This document shows, piece after piece, positions 42,410 through 50,377 of a stretch of DNA of 64,000 nt; position 1 is the stretch's first letter, and the number at the start of each line of letters is the position of its first letter. Source of the stretch: Akkermansia muciniphila (GTDB taxonomy: Bacteria; Pseudomonadota; Gammaproteobacteria; Burkholderiales; Burkholderiaceae_C); the NCBI GenBank assembly GCA_943331105.2, contig CALQKH020000015.1, positions 31,017 through 95,016 of the forward strand. The letters run 5' to 3'. The translations under genes were made by a program, and so were the position numbers. The notes below the pieces were generated by a model that saw only the letters and a list, made by a program, of their open reading frames with translations, searched no databases and was not told the DNA's origin.

Positions 42410-43387
42410 ATGGAAATTTTTGACTACGACAACATCCTGCTTTTGCCACGCAAGTGCCGCGTGGAAAGCCGTTCTGAGTGTGACGCGAGTGTCACCTTAG
42501 GCAGCCGTACCTTCCGCCTGCCGGTGGTGCCTGCCAACATGAAGACGGTGGTAGACGAAAGCATCTGCCTTTGGTTGGCGCAAAACAACTACTTTTACGT
42601 GATGCACCGCTTTGATCTGGACAACGTCCAGTTCGTGCGCGACATGCATGGCAAAGGCGTGTATGCCTCCATCTCGCTGGGTGTCAAAGCCCCCGACCGC
42701 GCCACCGTGGACCAGCTGGCCGCTGAAAACCTCGTGCCCGAGTACATCACCATCGACATCGCCCACGGCCATGCCGACAGCGTGCGCGACATGATTCGCT
42801 ACATCAAAGGCAAGCTGCCCACCAGCTTTGTGATCGCAGGCAACGTGGCCACACCCGAAGCCGTCATCGACCTGGAAAACTGGGGTGCCGACGCCACCAA
42901 AGTGGGCGTGGGCCCGGGCAAGGTCTGCATCACCAAGCTCAAGACCGGTTTTGGCACGGGCGGCTGGCAGTTATCAGCCCTCAAGTGGTGTGCTCGTGTG
43001 GCGACCAAGCCGATCATTGCCGACGGCGGCATCCGCAGCCATGGCGACATCGCCAAGAGCATCCGATTTGGCGCGAGCATGGTCATGATCGGCTCACTCT
43101 TTGCAGGCCACGAAGAGTCGCCCGGAAAAACCGTGGAAGTCGATGGCGAGATGTTCAAAGAGTATTACGGCTCGGCCTCCGACTTCAACAAAGGCGAGTA
43201 CAAACACGTGGAAGGCAAGCGCATCTTGGAGCCGATCAAGGGCAAGCTGGCCAACACGCTGATTGAAATGGAGCAAGACGTGCAAAGCTCGATCAGCTAT
43301 TCCGGCGGCACCAAGTTGATGGACATCCGCAAGGTGAACTATGTGACTCTGGGTGGTGACAACGCGGGCGAACACCTGTTGATGTAA
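42410..43387 (+). CDS. guaC: GMP reductase
   Basis: A 325-residue TIM-barrel enzyme that reduces GMP to IMP and ammonia with NADPH for purine salvage. It lacks the CBS domains of IMP dehydrogenase and has the shorter GuaC length. The catalytic cysteine is Cys173 in [15 protein letters not shown], followed by the flap [32 protein letters not shown] is the phosphate-binding region. It resembles the shorter GuaC type of Bacillus more than the E. coli enzyme. ATG at 42410 starts [13 protein letters not shown]; upstream in-frame codons lie in a terminator and leader. A bidirectional terminator follows. Confidence 0.9.
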   Translation: MEIFDYDNILLLPRKCRVESRSECDASVTLGSRTFRLPVVPANMKTVVDESICLWLAQNNYFYVMHRFDLDNVQFVRDMHGKGVYASISLGVKAPDRATVDQLAAENLVPEYITIDIAHGHADSVRDMIRYIKGKLPTSFVIAGNVATPEAVIDLENWGADATKVGVGPGKVCITKLKTGFGTGGWQLSALKWCARVATKPIIADGGIRSHGDIAKSIRFGASMVMIGSLFAGHEESPGKTVEVDGEMFKEYYGSASDFNKGEYKHVEGKRILEPIKGKLANTLIEMEQDVQSSISYSGGTKLMDIRKVNYVTLGGDNAGEHLLM

Positions 43388-43407
43388 CTCATCACCGCGT
43401 TCACACC

Positions 43408-43433
43408 AAAGGGAGCCATGGGCTCCCTTTTTT
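43408..43433. terminator. bidirectional terminator between guaC and TSUP gene
   Basis: Stem AAAGGGAGCC (43408-43417) with GGCTCCCTTT (43421-43430), loop ATG, then TTT. Lies between converging genes, 20 nt after guaC and 14 nt after the TSUP stop. Confidence 0.85.
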
Positions 43434-43446
43434 GGTTTGAACAGAT

Positions 43447-44178
43447 TCAGCGCACAGCCCCAAGCGCCAGCATCAAACCGCTGGCGACCAGCATAGAGCA
43501 GATGATCTGGCGCAATCGCGCCACGGGCACCCGGTGCGCCACACGGTGACCCAGCCACACGCCAGCAAGCGCGACACCAATCAACAAGCTCCAACGTTGC
43601 CACAACACGCCGCTGGACAAGCGACCGTCCAAGGCCATGACCATCAAGACCGTGGCCGCCGCCGTGGCAATGACCATGGGCGTGCTGGCGCGCAGTTGCT
43701 GCACATCGGCCACGCGGCGGCTGAGCCAGGCCACCACCAAGGGACCCGCCGTGCCAAACAGCATCTCCACCAGGCCAATGGCCCCGCCCACCGGATACAC
43801 CCAGACCGGGGCCGGCGGCTGCAAAGGCGCAGCCCTGACGCGCAAGGCATTCAGGCCCACGCCCGCCACGTACAACCCCAGCAGCAACAAAGGCCAGCGG
43901 CTGTTGATGTGCTGCATGAGCCACAAGCCCAGCACCGTGCCCACCACCATGCCGGGCAGCAGGCGGCGCAACTCGCGCCACTGCACCTGCCGCCAGTTCA
44001 GCCCGCTGTGAAATGCCGAGGCGGGCACGTCCATCAGCAAAGTGAGCGCCACCACGGCGGGCAAGGGCCAGTTCCAGGCCAACAAGGGCACCACCACCAA
44101 AGCCGAGCCAAAACCTGTGAGACCCAACACGGTGTAACCCAACAACACCACCCCCATGGGGTAAAGCCATTCCTGCAT
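43447..44178 (-). CDS. TSUP-family (TauE/SafE) transporter
   Basis: A 243-residue membrane protein with about eight hydrophobic segments. The repeated TSUP signature appears as LTGFGSALVVVPLLAWNWPL in the first half and GGAIGLVEMLFGTAGPLVVA in the second. These proteins export or import sulfonates, sulfite or small carbon acids; no specificity can be read. It starts 21 nt behind the LysR gene on the same strand, so the two probably form one transcript, divergent from the Bug protein gene. Confidence 0.85.
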   Translation of the reverse strand: MQEWLYPMGVVLLGYTVLGLTGFGSALVVVPLLAWNWPLPAVVALTLLMDVPASAFHSGLNWRQVQWRELRRLLPGMVVGTVLGLWLMQHINSRWPLLLLGLYVAGVGLNALRVRAAPLQPPAPVWVYPVGGAIGLVEMLFGTAGPLVVAWLSRRVADVQQLRASTPMVIATAAATVLMVMALDGRLSSGVLWQRWSLLIGVALAGVWLGHRVAHRVPVARLRQIICSMLVASGLMLALGAVR

Positions 44179-44199
44179 CCCGATTCCTTTTTTATTTTT

Positions 44200-45105
44200 T
44201 CAATCGCTCAAGTGGTTTTGCACAAACGCGCGAAACACCGACATGACGGGCAACTCGGTGCGGCCCGCCAAGGTGATGAGGGCCAGCCTTGCCTGGCCTT
44301 TGAAGGGTGTTTGCATGGGCAACTCCACCAAGCGGCCCTGGGTGAGGCCCTCTCGGGCCGCGCCCACAATCCCAAAGTAAATCGCATCGGTCTGGCCCAC
44401 CACATCCAGCAAGCTGGCGATGTCCTCGCACTGCAAGGTGGTCATTTGTGCCGGGTTGGCTTGCGGGCCGTAGTGGTCCACCAGCAATCGGGCCACCTCT
44501 TGCGACAACTGGATGGAAGCGATGGGAAAAGACAGCAAGGCATCAAAGGGCAAGCCCTTGGCGGACCGCTTCAGCAAGGGGTGGCCCTGACGACAGACAA
44601 AGCCTGCACGCATCTCAACCACCTGTGTCATTTTCAAATCCGGCGCGGATTCGACGCGCCGCACATCCACCACCAGGGCATCGAGTTGCCGCTCGCGCAA
44701 TTGCGTCAATTGCAGTTCGGTAGACCCTCGCGAGACCGTCACCTGCACTGTGGGGTGGTGCTTGGCCATGTAAACCAGCCAGGGCGTCATCAGCATCGCC
44801 CCGGGGCCAGACCCCAATCCCACACGCAAGGCGCCCAAGCCGCCTTGCTGCAGCAAGGCGGCGCCTTGTTTGAGCTCCTGGGCCTCGTGCACGATGCGCC
44901 GCGCCCGCTCCAGCACAGAGCGGCCCAAAGGTGTGAGTTCGTTCTTTTTGCCCACCCGATCCACCAGAGGCCCCCCCAGATCCTCTTCCAGGGCCTGGAT
45001 GCTGCGGCTCAAAGCGGACTGCGTGATGTGCAGTTTTTCTGCCGCGCGGCTGAAGGAGCCGGTGTCTGCCAGCGCCAGCCAGTGTTCAAGGTGCCTGAGG
45101 TTCAT
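44200..45105 (-). CDS. LysR-type transcriptional regulator
   Basis: A 301-residue LTTR. The winged helix (MNLRHLEHWLALADTGSFSR, AAEKLHITQSALSRSIQALE) occupies residues 1-60 and the inducer-binding domain about 90-295. It is divergent from the Bug binding protein gene, and an inverted repeat in the gap (45120-45145) is a likely binding site. It would respond to an aromatic or carboxylic acid and control the Bug gene and possibly its own TSUP neighbour. The enzyme gene normally associated with such a set is only a relic here. Confidence 0.9.
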   Translation of the reverse strand: MNLRHLEHWLALADTGSFSRAAEKLHITQSALSRSIQALEEDLGGPLVDRVGKKNELTPLGRSVLERARRIVHEAQELKQGAALLQQGGLGALRVGLGSGPGAMLMTPWLVYMAKHHPTVQVTVSRGSTELQLTQLRERQLDALVVDVRRVESAPDLKMTQVVEMRAGFVCRQGHPLLKRSAKGLPFDALLSFPIASIQLSQEVARLLVDHYGPQANPAQMTTLQCEDIASLLDVVGQTDAIYFGIVGAAREGLTQGRLVELPMQTPFKGQARLALITLAGRTELPVMSVFRAFVQNHLSD

Positions 45106-45119
45106 GCATGCATTTTACG

Positions 45120-45145
45120 AATGATTATTAGAAAAATAAGTCATT
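45120..45145. promoter_or_regulatory. AT-rich inverted repeat, putative LysR operator
   Basis: AATGATTATT (45120-45129) and AATAAGTCATT (45135-45145) form an interrupted palindrome differing by one inserted base. It lies 15 nt from the LysR start and 80 nt before the Bug gene, the usual place of an LTTR recognition site in a divergent promoter. Confidence 0.55.
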
Positions 45146-45225
45146 GGACACATGAATTCAAAATTTTTAGCATGAATACAGGGTCCAACACACCGGCCCC
45201 AAAGTTCAACCCCAAAGGAGACACC

Positions 45226-46203
45226 ATGAACATCAAAACCCTTCTTGGCGGCCTGCTCGTCGCCTCCTGCGCCATGACTTCCGCCATGGCACAGACTTAC
45301 CCCGCCAAGCCGATCAGCCTGATCGTGCCTTATCCAGCAGGCGGCCCTTCCGACTTTTTTGCCCGCAGGGTGCAGCCCGATGCTGCTGTCAAATTGGGCC
45401 AGACCATGGTCATTGAAAACATCGGCGGCGCTGGCGGCTCGATCGGACTGGCCAAGCTAGCCAGTGCGCCAGCTGACGGCTACACCCTCAGTTTGGGCAG
45501 CCCCATGGAATTGGTCCTGGCACCCATGGCCATTCAGGGTGTCAAGTACAAATCCGAAGACTTCAAGCTGGTCGCTCAGTTCGCCACAACGAACACGGTT
45601 TTGGCCGTTCGCAACTCGCTCAACGTCAAGTCGGTGGACGAACTTCTCGCTCTGGCACGCAAAAGCGCAGACAAGCCCTTGAGCTATGGCAGCGTAGGGC
45701 CAGGATCGCTGTACCACCTGATTGGCGAAAAGTTTTCGCAACTGACCAAGGTGCAGATGCTGCATGTCCCCTACAAAGGCATTGCTCCGCTGTTGACGGA
45801 TCTGATGGGAGGGCAGATCGACATGGCGTTCTTGCCCATGGCAGGCTCGATTCCACAAACCCTGATCGACGGGAAAATTCAAGGACTGGCCGTGACCTCG
45901 AAAACCCCGCACCCCCTGTTCAAGCAGTTCCCGGCGATGGCCGCTATGAAGGGCCTCGAGGCCATGGAGTTTGACATTTGGGCGGGGGTACAAGTGCACC
46001 GCAATACACCCGACGCTGTGGTCAACACCTTGAACAAAGCTTTCTATGCTTCTGCTGAAGCACCTGAGACACGCAAAGCTTTGGAGGGCAGCGGCAATGT
46101 GGTCTTGCCTTCTCGCACACCGGTCGAATTGGCGCGCATCTACCAAAGCGAGATCGAGCGCTACCGAGCGATTGCCAAGTCGATCAATCTGCAAGCCCAG
46201 TGA
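45226..46203 (+). CDS. Bug-family (TctC) periplasmic binding protein
   Basis: A 325-residue tripartite tricarboxylate receptor protein, a family hugely expanded in Burkholderiales. The signal peptide is residues 1-22 (MNIKTLLGGLLVASCAMTSA), followed by YPAKPISLIVPYPAGGPSDF, ENIGGAGGSIG, the SYGSVGPGSLYHLIGE loop and LHVPYKGIAPLLTDLMGGQI, which make the ligand cleft. ATG at 45226 with AAAGGAG is clear; an open frame upstream runs antisense through the LysR and TSUP genes and is spurious. No TctAB membrane genes are near, as is common for orphan Bug proteins, which may act as sensors. Ligand unknown. Confidence 0.92.
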   Translation: MNIKTLLGGLLVASCAMTSAMAQTYPAKPISLIVPYPAGGPSDFFARRVQPDAAVKLGQTMVIENIGGAGGSIGLAKLASAPADGYTLSLGSPMELVLAPMAIQGVKYKSEDFKLVAQFATTNTVLAVRNSLNVKSVDELLALARKSADKPLSYGSVGPGSLYHLIGEKFSQLTKVQMLHVPYKGIAPLLTDLMGGQIDMAFLPMAGSIPQTLIDGKIQGLAVTSKTPHPLFKQFPAMAAMKGLEAMEFDIWAGVQVHRNTPDAVVNTLNKAFYASAEAPETRKALEGSGNVVLPSRTPVELARIYQSEIERYRAIAKSINLQAQ

Positions 46204-46500
46204 TGGACACGGCTGCCAAGGTGCATGCGCCCAGAGACATTGTGGTCCGCGGCATGGCATGACAGTCAATGGCCATCACCACCGGGGATGCCTTCCATGC
46301 CGGCGCGACGAGCAACCTGATCCCGCAGACCGCCACACTGCGATCGGGCGTGCGTTCGTTCGACCGCGATGCGCGCGAGCTGCTGGAAAAGCGGATCACT
46401 GAACTGGTCCATCTCAGCCCTTAGCTGCGGCGTCACAGCGGACATCGACTGCCCACTCGTCGACCCGGTCTTGGTCAACCCTCTTGCTGAAACCGAACAG
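46204..46500 (+). pseudogene. decayed M20D amidohydrolase (hippurate hydrolase-like) remnant
   Basis: Fragments of an M20-type aminoacylase survive in shifted frames. From 46269, the frame reads GDAFHAGATSNLIPQTATLR and onward to ELLEKRITELVH, then stops at 46422-46424; another frame after that reads CGVTADIDCPLVDPVLVNPL-AETEQ, which continues the same family. The expected metal-binding N-terminal half is absent. This probably was the enzyme gene served by the LysR and Bug neighbours. It accounts for the 329-nt gap between the Bug and protease genes. Confidence 0.7.
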
Positions 46501-46532
46501 ACACAGACGGGTCTGAGACAATCGGGGCCAAC

Positions 46533-47195
46533 ATGACCGATCTCATTCAAACCGTCCTGATTTATGCCTTGCCGGTGATCTTTGCCATCACCTTGCACGA
46601 AGCTGCCCACGGCTACGCTGCGCTGCGTCTGGGCGACAACACCGCCTCGGTGTTGGGGCGTGTCACCCTCAACCCCTTTCCCCACATCGACCTGGTGGGC
46701 ACCATCTTGTTGCCTCTGCTGCTTTATTTCAGCACCAGCGGGGCTTTTTTGTTCGGCTACGCCAAGCCTGTCCCGGTGCGTTTTGATCGGCTGCGCCACC
46801 CCAAACGCGACATGGTCTGGGTGGCCTTGGCTGGCCCCGGCGCCAATCTGGTGCAAGCCCTGCTATGGGGTGTGTTGTTTTATGTCTTGAGTGGCAGCGG
46901 CATCACCGAGCGGTTTTTCATTGAGATGTGCAAGGCCGGCATGCTGACGAATGTGGTCATGTTTGCTTTCAATTTGTTTCCGCTTCCCCCACTTGACGGG
47001 GGACGAATATTGGTCGGCCTGTTGCCGTGGCGGCAGGCGGTGCTGGTGTCGCGTGTCGAGCCGTGGGGCTTTTTCATCGTGATGGCGCTGGTCCTCACCG
47101 GCCTCATCAGTGCGTGGTGGATGCAGCCCCTGATGGGAGTCACCTTTGAATTTCTCAAGTTCACCCTCAGTCCCTTGGCTGCTTTCTTGCGCTGA
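46533..47195 (+). CDS. site-2 protease family membrane metalloprotease (M50)
   Basis: A 220-residue zinc protease embedded in the membrane, with five to six helices. The zinc site is HEAAH (residues 22-26) and the second ligand Asp lies in NLFPLPPLDGGRI (about residues 146-158). It is the short SpoIVFB/Rv-type without a PDZ domain, so its role is unlike RseP and unknown. It stands before trpS with a 30-nt gap, an arrangement seen in many betaproteobacteria. Its start ATG at 46533 has no strong ribosome site. Confidence 0.88.
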   Translation: MTDLIQTVLIYALPVIFAITLHEAAHGYAALRLGDNTASVLGRVTLNPFPHIDLVGTILLPLLLYFSTSGAFLFGYAKPVPVRFDRLRHPKRDMVWVALAGPGANLVQALLWGVLFYVLSGSGITERFFIEMCKAGMLTNVVMFAFNLFPLPPLDGGRILVGLLPWRQAVLVSRVEPWGFFIVMALVLTGLISAWWMQPLMGVTFEFLKFTLSPLAAFLR

Positions 47196-47225
47196 TGTTT
47201 TTATCCTTTGTCTTTTGTTTGACCC

Positions 47226-48545
47226 ATGACCACCCCTAACCGCACCCGCGTTCTCACCGGCATCACCACCACGGGCACACCGCACTTGGGCAACTACGTG
47301 GGTGCGATCCGCCCGACGGTGCAAGCGAGCCGTGACACCAGTACCGACGGTTTTTACTTTCTGGCCGACTACCACGCACTCATCAAGTGCGACGAACCCG
47401 CCCGCATCCAGCGCTCGACGCTGGAAATAGCGGCCAGTTGGATTGCTTCGGGCTTGGACCCAGAGAAAGTCACCTTTTACCGTCAGTCCGACATCCCCGA
47501 AATTCCCGAACTCACTTGGCTATTGACCTGTGTGACCGGCAAAGGCGTGCTGAACCGGGCCCACGCCTACAAGGCGGCAGTGGACAAAAACAACACCGCA
47601 GGTCACGATCCAGACAGCGACGTGACTGCGGGCCTGTTCATGTACCCGGTGCTCATGGGCGCCGACATTTTGATGTTCAAGGCGCACAAAGTGCCTGTAG
47701 GCCGCGACCAAATCCAGCACATCGAGATGGCGCGTGACATGGCGTCAAGCTTCAACCATTTGTATGGCGAACACTTTGTTTTGCCAGAAGCCGTGATCGA
47801 AGAGTCTGTGGCGCTGCTTCCGGGTCTGGACGGTCGCAAGATGAGCAAGAGCTACGACAACACCATCCCATTGTTTGCACCCGCAGCACAAATGCGCAAG
47901 CAAATCGCAGGCATCGTGACCGACTCCAAAGCACCCGGAGAACCCAAAGCGACAGAAGGCTCGGCCCTTTTTCAGATTTACCAGGCGTTTGCCAGCGCCA
48001 ACGAAACCGCCGCCATGGCCAGAGCCTATGCCGAGGGCATCGGCTGGGGCGACGCGAAGCAAATGCTGTTTGAGCGCATTGACCGCGAAATTGCCCCCAT
48101 GCGCGAGCACTATCAATCCTTGATCGATAACCCCGCGCAGATGGACAAAATTTTGCTGGCCGGTGCCGACAAGGCTCGCCAGTTGGCCACGCCCTTCATG
48201 CGGGATTTACGCCACGCCGTGGGTCTGCGTGCCCTGTCATCTGGCAAGGTTGCCACGGTGGCCAAAGAAACCAAAACCGCCCTGCCCAATTTCAAACAGT
48301 ACCGGGAAAAAGACGGCCTGTTCTATTTCAAATTGGTGGATGCCAAAGGCGTGACATTGCTGCAAAGCCTTGGCTTTGCTTCACCCAAAGAAGCCGGGCA
48401 AGCGATTTCACGCCTTCAAAATGAAGGCGCCGATGCACTGCCAGCATTGGAGTCATGCCTCGAACCTGTCACGGCAGCTACTTTGGCTTCAGTTGTCGCT
48501 AATTTGCAACTTTTTGACCAGATGGGTCAAAATTTGTCAAAATGA
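47226..48545 (+). CDS. trpS: tryptophanyl-tRNA synthetase, long form
   Basis: Class I synthetase that charges tRNA-Trp. The HIGH-type signature is TGTPHLGN near residue 19 and KMSKS is present in GLDGRKMSKSYDNTIP near 202. The protein has 439 residues, about 100 more than E. coli TrpS. The extra C-terminal part (KQYREKDGLFYFKLVDAKGV region, then SLGFASPKEAGQAISRLQNE) is a small added domain found in long-form enzymes of this bacterial group. Editing or tRNA-binding function of this domain is unknown. Confidence 0.95.
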   Translation: MTTPNRTRVLTGITTTGTPHLGNYVGAIRPTVQASRDTSTDGFYFLADYHALIKCDEPARIQRSTLEIAASWIASGLDPEKVTFYRQSDIPEIPELTWLLTCVTGKGVLNRAHAYKAAVDKNNTAGHDPDSDVTAGLFMYPVLMGADILMFKAHKVPVGRDQIQHIEMARDMASSFNHLYGEHFVLPEAVIEESVALLPGLDGRKMSKSYDNTIPLFAPAAQMRKQIAGIVTDSKAPGEPKATEGSALFQIYQAFASANETAAMARAYAEGIGWGDAKQMLFERIDREIAPMREHYQSLIDNPAQMDKILLAGADKARQLATPFMRDLRHAVGLRALSSGKVATVAKETKTALPNFKQYREKDGLFYFKLVDAKGVTLLQSLGFASPKEAGQAISRLQNEGADALPALESCLEPVTAATLASVVANLQLFDQMGQNLSK

Positions 48546-48550
48546 TTTTA

Positions 48551-48579
48551 TTGATTTCAACAAAATAAATATCTATAAT
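48551..48579 (+). promoter_or_regulatory. sigma-70 promoter of the response regulator operon
   Basis: TTGATT (48551-48556), a 17-nt spacer and perfect TATAAT (48574-48579), in an AT-rich stretch of about 85 nt that stands out from the GC-rich surroundings. It overlaps the region just after the trpS stop and is 50 nt upstream of the response regulator ATG at 48630. Confidence 0.8.
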
Positions 48580-48629
48580 TTTAAGTTAATGATATGCTTG
48601 TACATTTCATATAACTCCGAGAACAAAAT

Positions 48630-49235
48630 ATGACTGTTTACGTCATTGACGACCATCCCCTGATGCGCGACGCGCTGACCATGCTCGTTCACCGAGTCAA
48701 ACCTGGCCTCAAGATCATTCCAATTCACAAATTGAACGTGGTGGAATCGACGGTCGAAAAAAACGGTCAGGCTGAATTGTTTTGCTTGGATCTGCAACTG
48801 CCGGACACCTTGGGCATGTCCGGTGTGCAGGTCCTGAAGGCCAAATTTCCGAATGTGCCATTGGCGGTTGTGACCAGCTCCAGCGCGAGTGAATTCGAAC
48901 AACGCTGCATGGACGCTCGTGCTGACGTTTTCATTGAGAAATCCAACAGCCCAACCCAGATCATTGCCGCCCTGCGCACCTTGTTGGTCACTGAAGAAGA
49001 TGCCGCAGCCGAAGACGCCGCCACACCTTCGGGCCCGACCAAATTGTCCAAACGTCAAAAACAACTGATTTTGATGCTGGACCAAGGTTTGTCCAACCGC
49101 GACATTGCTGAAAAGCTTGAAATCAGTGAACACACGGTCAAGGTGCACTTCTGGCGTCTGTTTCGCCGTTTGGGAGTCAATAGCCGCACGCAAGCCTTGC
49201 ATTTTGCTCGAACCAACGGCTGGTTGGGCATCTAA
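48630..49235 (+). CDS. orphan LuxR-type (NarL-family) response regulator
   Basis: A 201-residue two-component regulator. The receiver domain has acidic residues Asp7-Asp8, the phosphorylation site Asp54 (FCLDLQLPD), Thr82 and Lys104 (FIEKSNSP); the HTH at residues about 139-195 shows LSKRQKQLILMLDQGLSNRD and SEHTVKVHFWRLFRRLGVNS. No histidine kinase gene is near. It is driven by a strong promoter and followed after 6 nt by a tautomerase/NTF2 fusion gene, so they are co-transcribed. Target genes unknown. Confidence 0.9.
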   Translation: MTVYVIDDHPLMRDALTMLVHRVKPGLKIIPIHKLNVVESTVEKNGQAELFCLDLQLPDTLGMSGVQVLKAKFPNVPLAVVTSSSASEFEQRCMDARADVFIEKSNSPTQIIAALRTLLVTEEDAAAEDAATPSGPTKLSKRQKQLILMLDQGLSNRDIAEKLEISEHTVKVHFWRLFRRLGVNSRTQALHFARTNGWLGI

Positions 49236-49241
49236 GGCGTC

Positions 49242-49799
49242 ATGCCGGTCGTTTCGATCAACTTGCTGCCGGGATACGCTGCTGAGACCCAGCACCGCAT
49301 GGTCAACCGCTTAGCGCAGGCGGTTCGCTCAGTGATCGACACCCCAGAAGCGGGGACCACCGTGTTTGTCAACGAAGTCAGCACCTACCGCCGCGATGGC
49401 AAGGTGTTCAGCGAGGGCCGTGCAGCGCATCCGGTGGCTTCTGATGTGGTGCGTGATTTTTTGCAAGCCATGCAATCCGGTGATTTGGCCCATGCGCAAA
49501 GCTATTTGTCACCCGACTTTCGGATGTGTTTTCCCGGTACTGTGGTCATGCACACGCTGCACGAACTGACCACCTGGGCCGCTCAACGCTACTCGCGCAT
49601 TGGCAAGCATTACGAACAATTTGAAGAAAGCTGGCAAGGCGATGTGACGGTGGTTTTTTGTCATGGCAGCTTGCAGGGCACTTGGCTCGATGGCGAGTCT
49701 TTTGAGAGCATCCGGTTCATCGACCGCATGGAGGTGCGCGGTGGCCTGATCACTCGCCAGGATGCGTGGAACGATCTGGCCGAGCACCGCAAGGCCTGA
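49242..49799 (+). CDS. tautomerase (4-OT)/NTF2-like fusion protein
   Basis: A 185-residue protein in two parts. Residues 1-60 resemble a 4-oxalocrotonate tautomerase monomer: MPVVSINLLPGYAAETQHRM keeps Pro2, which becomes the catalytic N-terminal proline after Met removal. Residues about 65-180 resemble an NTF2/SnoaL-type alpha+beta barrel (DVVRDFLQAMQSGDLAHAQS, YLSPDFRM, ITRQDAWND). The fusion of these two folds is unusual to my knowledge. It is co-transcribed with an orphan response regulator. Either domain could bind a small keto-enol molecule; activity is untested. Confidence 0.7.
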   Translation: MPVVSINLLPGYAAETQHRMVNRLAQAVRSVIDTPEAGTTVFVNEVSTYRRDGKVFSEGRAAHPVASDVVRDFLQAMQSGDLAHAQSYLSPDFRMCFPGTVVMHTLHELTTWAAQRYSRIGKHYEQFEESWQGDVTVVFCHGSLQGTWLDGESFESIRFIDRMEVRGGLITRQDAWNDLAEHRKA

Positions 49800-49813
49800 G
49801 CCCAGCGTCAATC

Positions 49814-49999
49814 CTACTTTTTGCTTTTGTCTTTGTCCCGATTGATGATGTCCGGCGTGACCGCATCGACCACATTGACAGCCGTTTTAACACCATAAAT
49901 CACGGTCGACGCGGCCACATCGGCAACGGCCAGTACCGTGCAGCCTTGCAGCAAAGGCATAGACAAAAAGGCAAGGATCCAAGTGCAGTTTTTCATCAT
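49814..49999 (-). CDS. small lipoprotein (NF038104 family)
   Basis: A 61-residue protein with a lipobox LLQGC (Cys20) after a short hydrophobic signal, then a conserved segment ASTVIYGVKTAVNVVDAVTP and a basic C-terminal tail. It would be lipid-anchored in the envelope. I recognise the proteobacterial small lipoprotein family; its function is unknown. It converges with the tautomerase fusion gene. Confidence 0.75.
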   Translation of the reverse strand: MMKNCTWILAFLSMPLLQGCTVLAVADVAASTVIYGVKTAVNVVDAVTPDIINRDKDKSKK

Positions 50000-50377
50000 T
50001 TTTGTATTTCAAATTCAAACAGGTCGCTTGCGTCAGCAAGACATTCAGTCCGGCGTTGAGGAGCTCATCAACCGCCAAGGGTGAGGCAATCGACATTCAA
50101 GACTTGCTTTAAAGCAGTGACTTTGCACAAGGCAATAGGATACTTGTGTTTTGCACGCATTGACCTCAATCCTATAATTTGACCATGACCCACACCCACC
50201 CCGCACAACTCGAATCCGGGATGCGCGGCCAAACCCATCAAGAGTTTGGGGCAACATGCAAGGTCCTTGAGAACGTCTGATGGCGCGCATTGTCACCCAC
50301 AGCTTGCAAAAAATTAACCGCCATGACCATGCGTCGATGACGACCGGCATGGGGATGCTCTACCTAGAGGACTGCCT
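50000..50377. other. 378-nt intergenic region upstream of the PobA-like gene
   Basis: No convincing gene is seen on either strand here. A possible rightward promoter is TTGCAC (50151-50156), 16 nt, TATAAT (50173-50178). A 31-codon frame from ATG 50185 (MTHTHPAQLE) ends at TGA near 50280 and could be a leader peptide or chance. There is no regulator gene of the PobR type. Confidence 0.5.

Noticed and set aside
43534..46203. Very long open frame (889 codons) ending with the Bug protein
   Set aside because: Its first 564 codons run antisense through the TSUP and LysR genes. The real start, ATG at 45226 with AAAGGAG and a signal peptide, is inside it.
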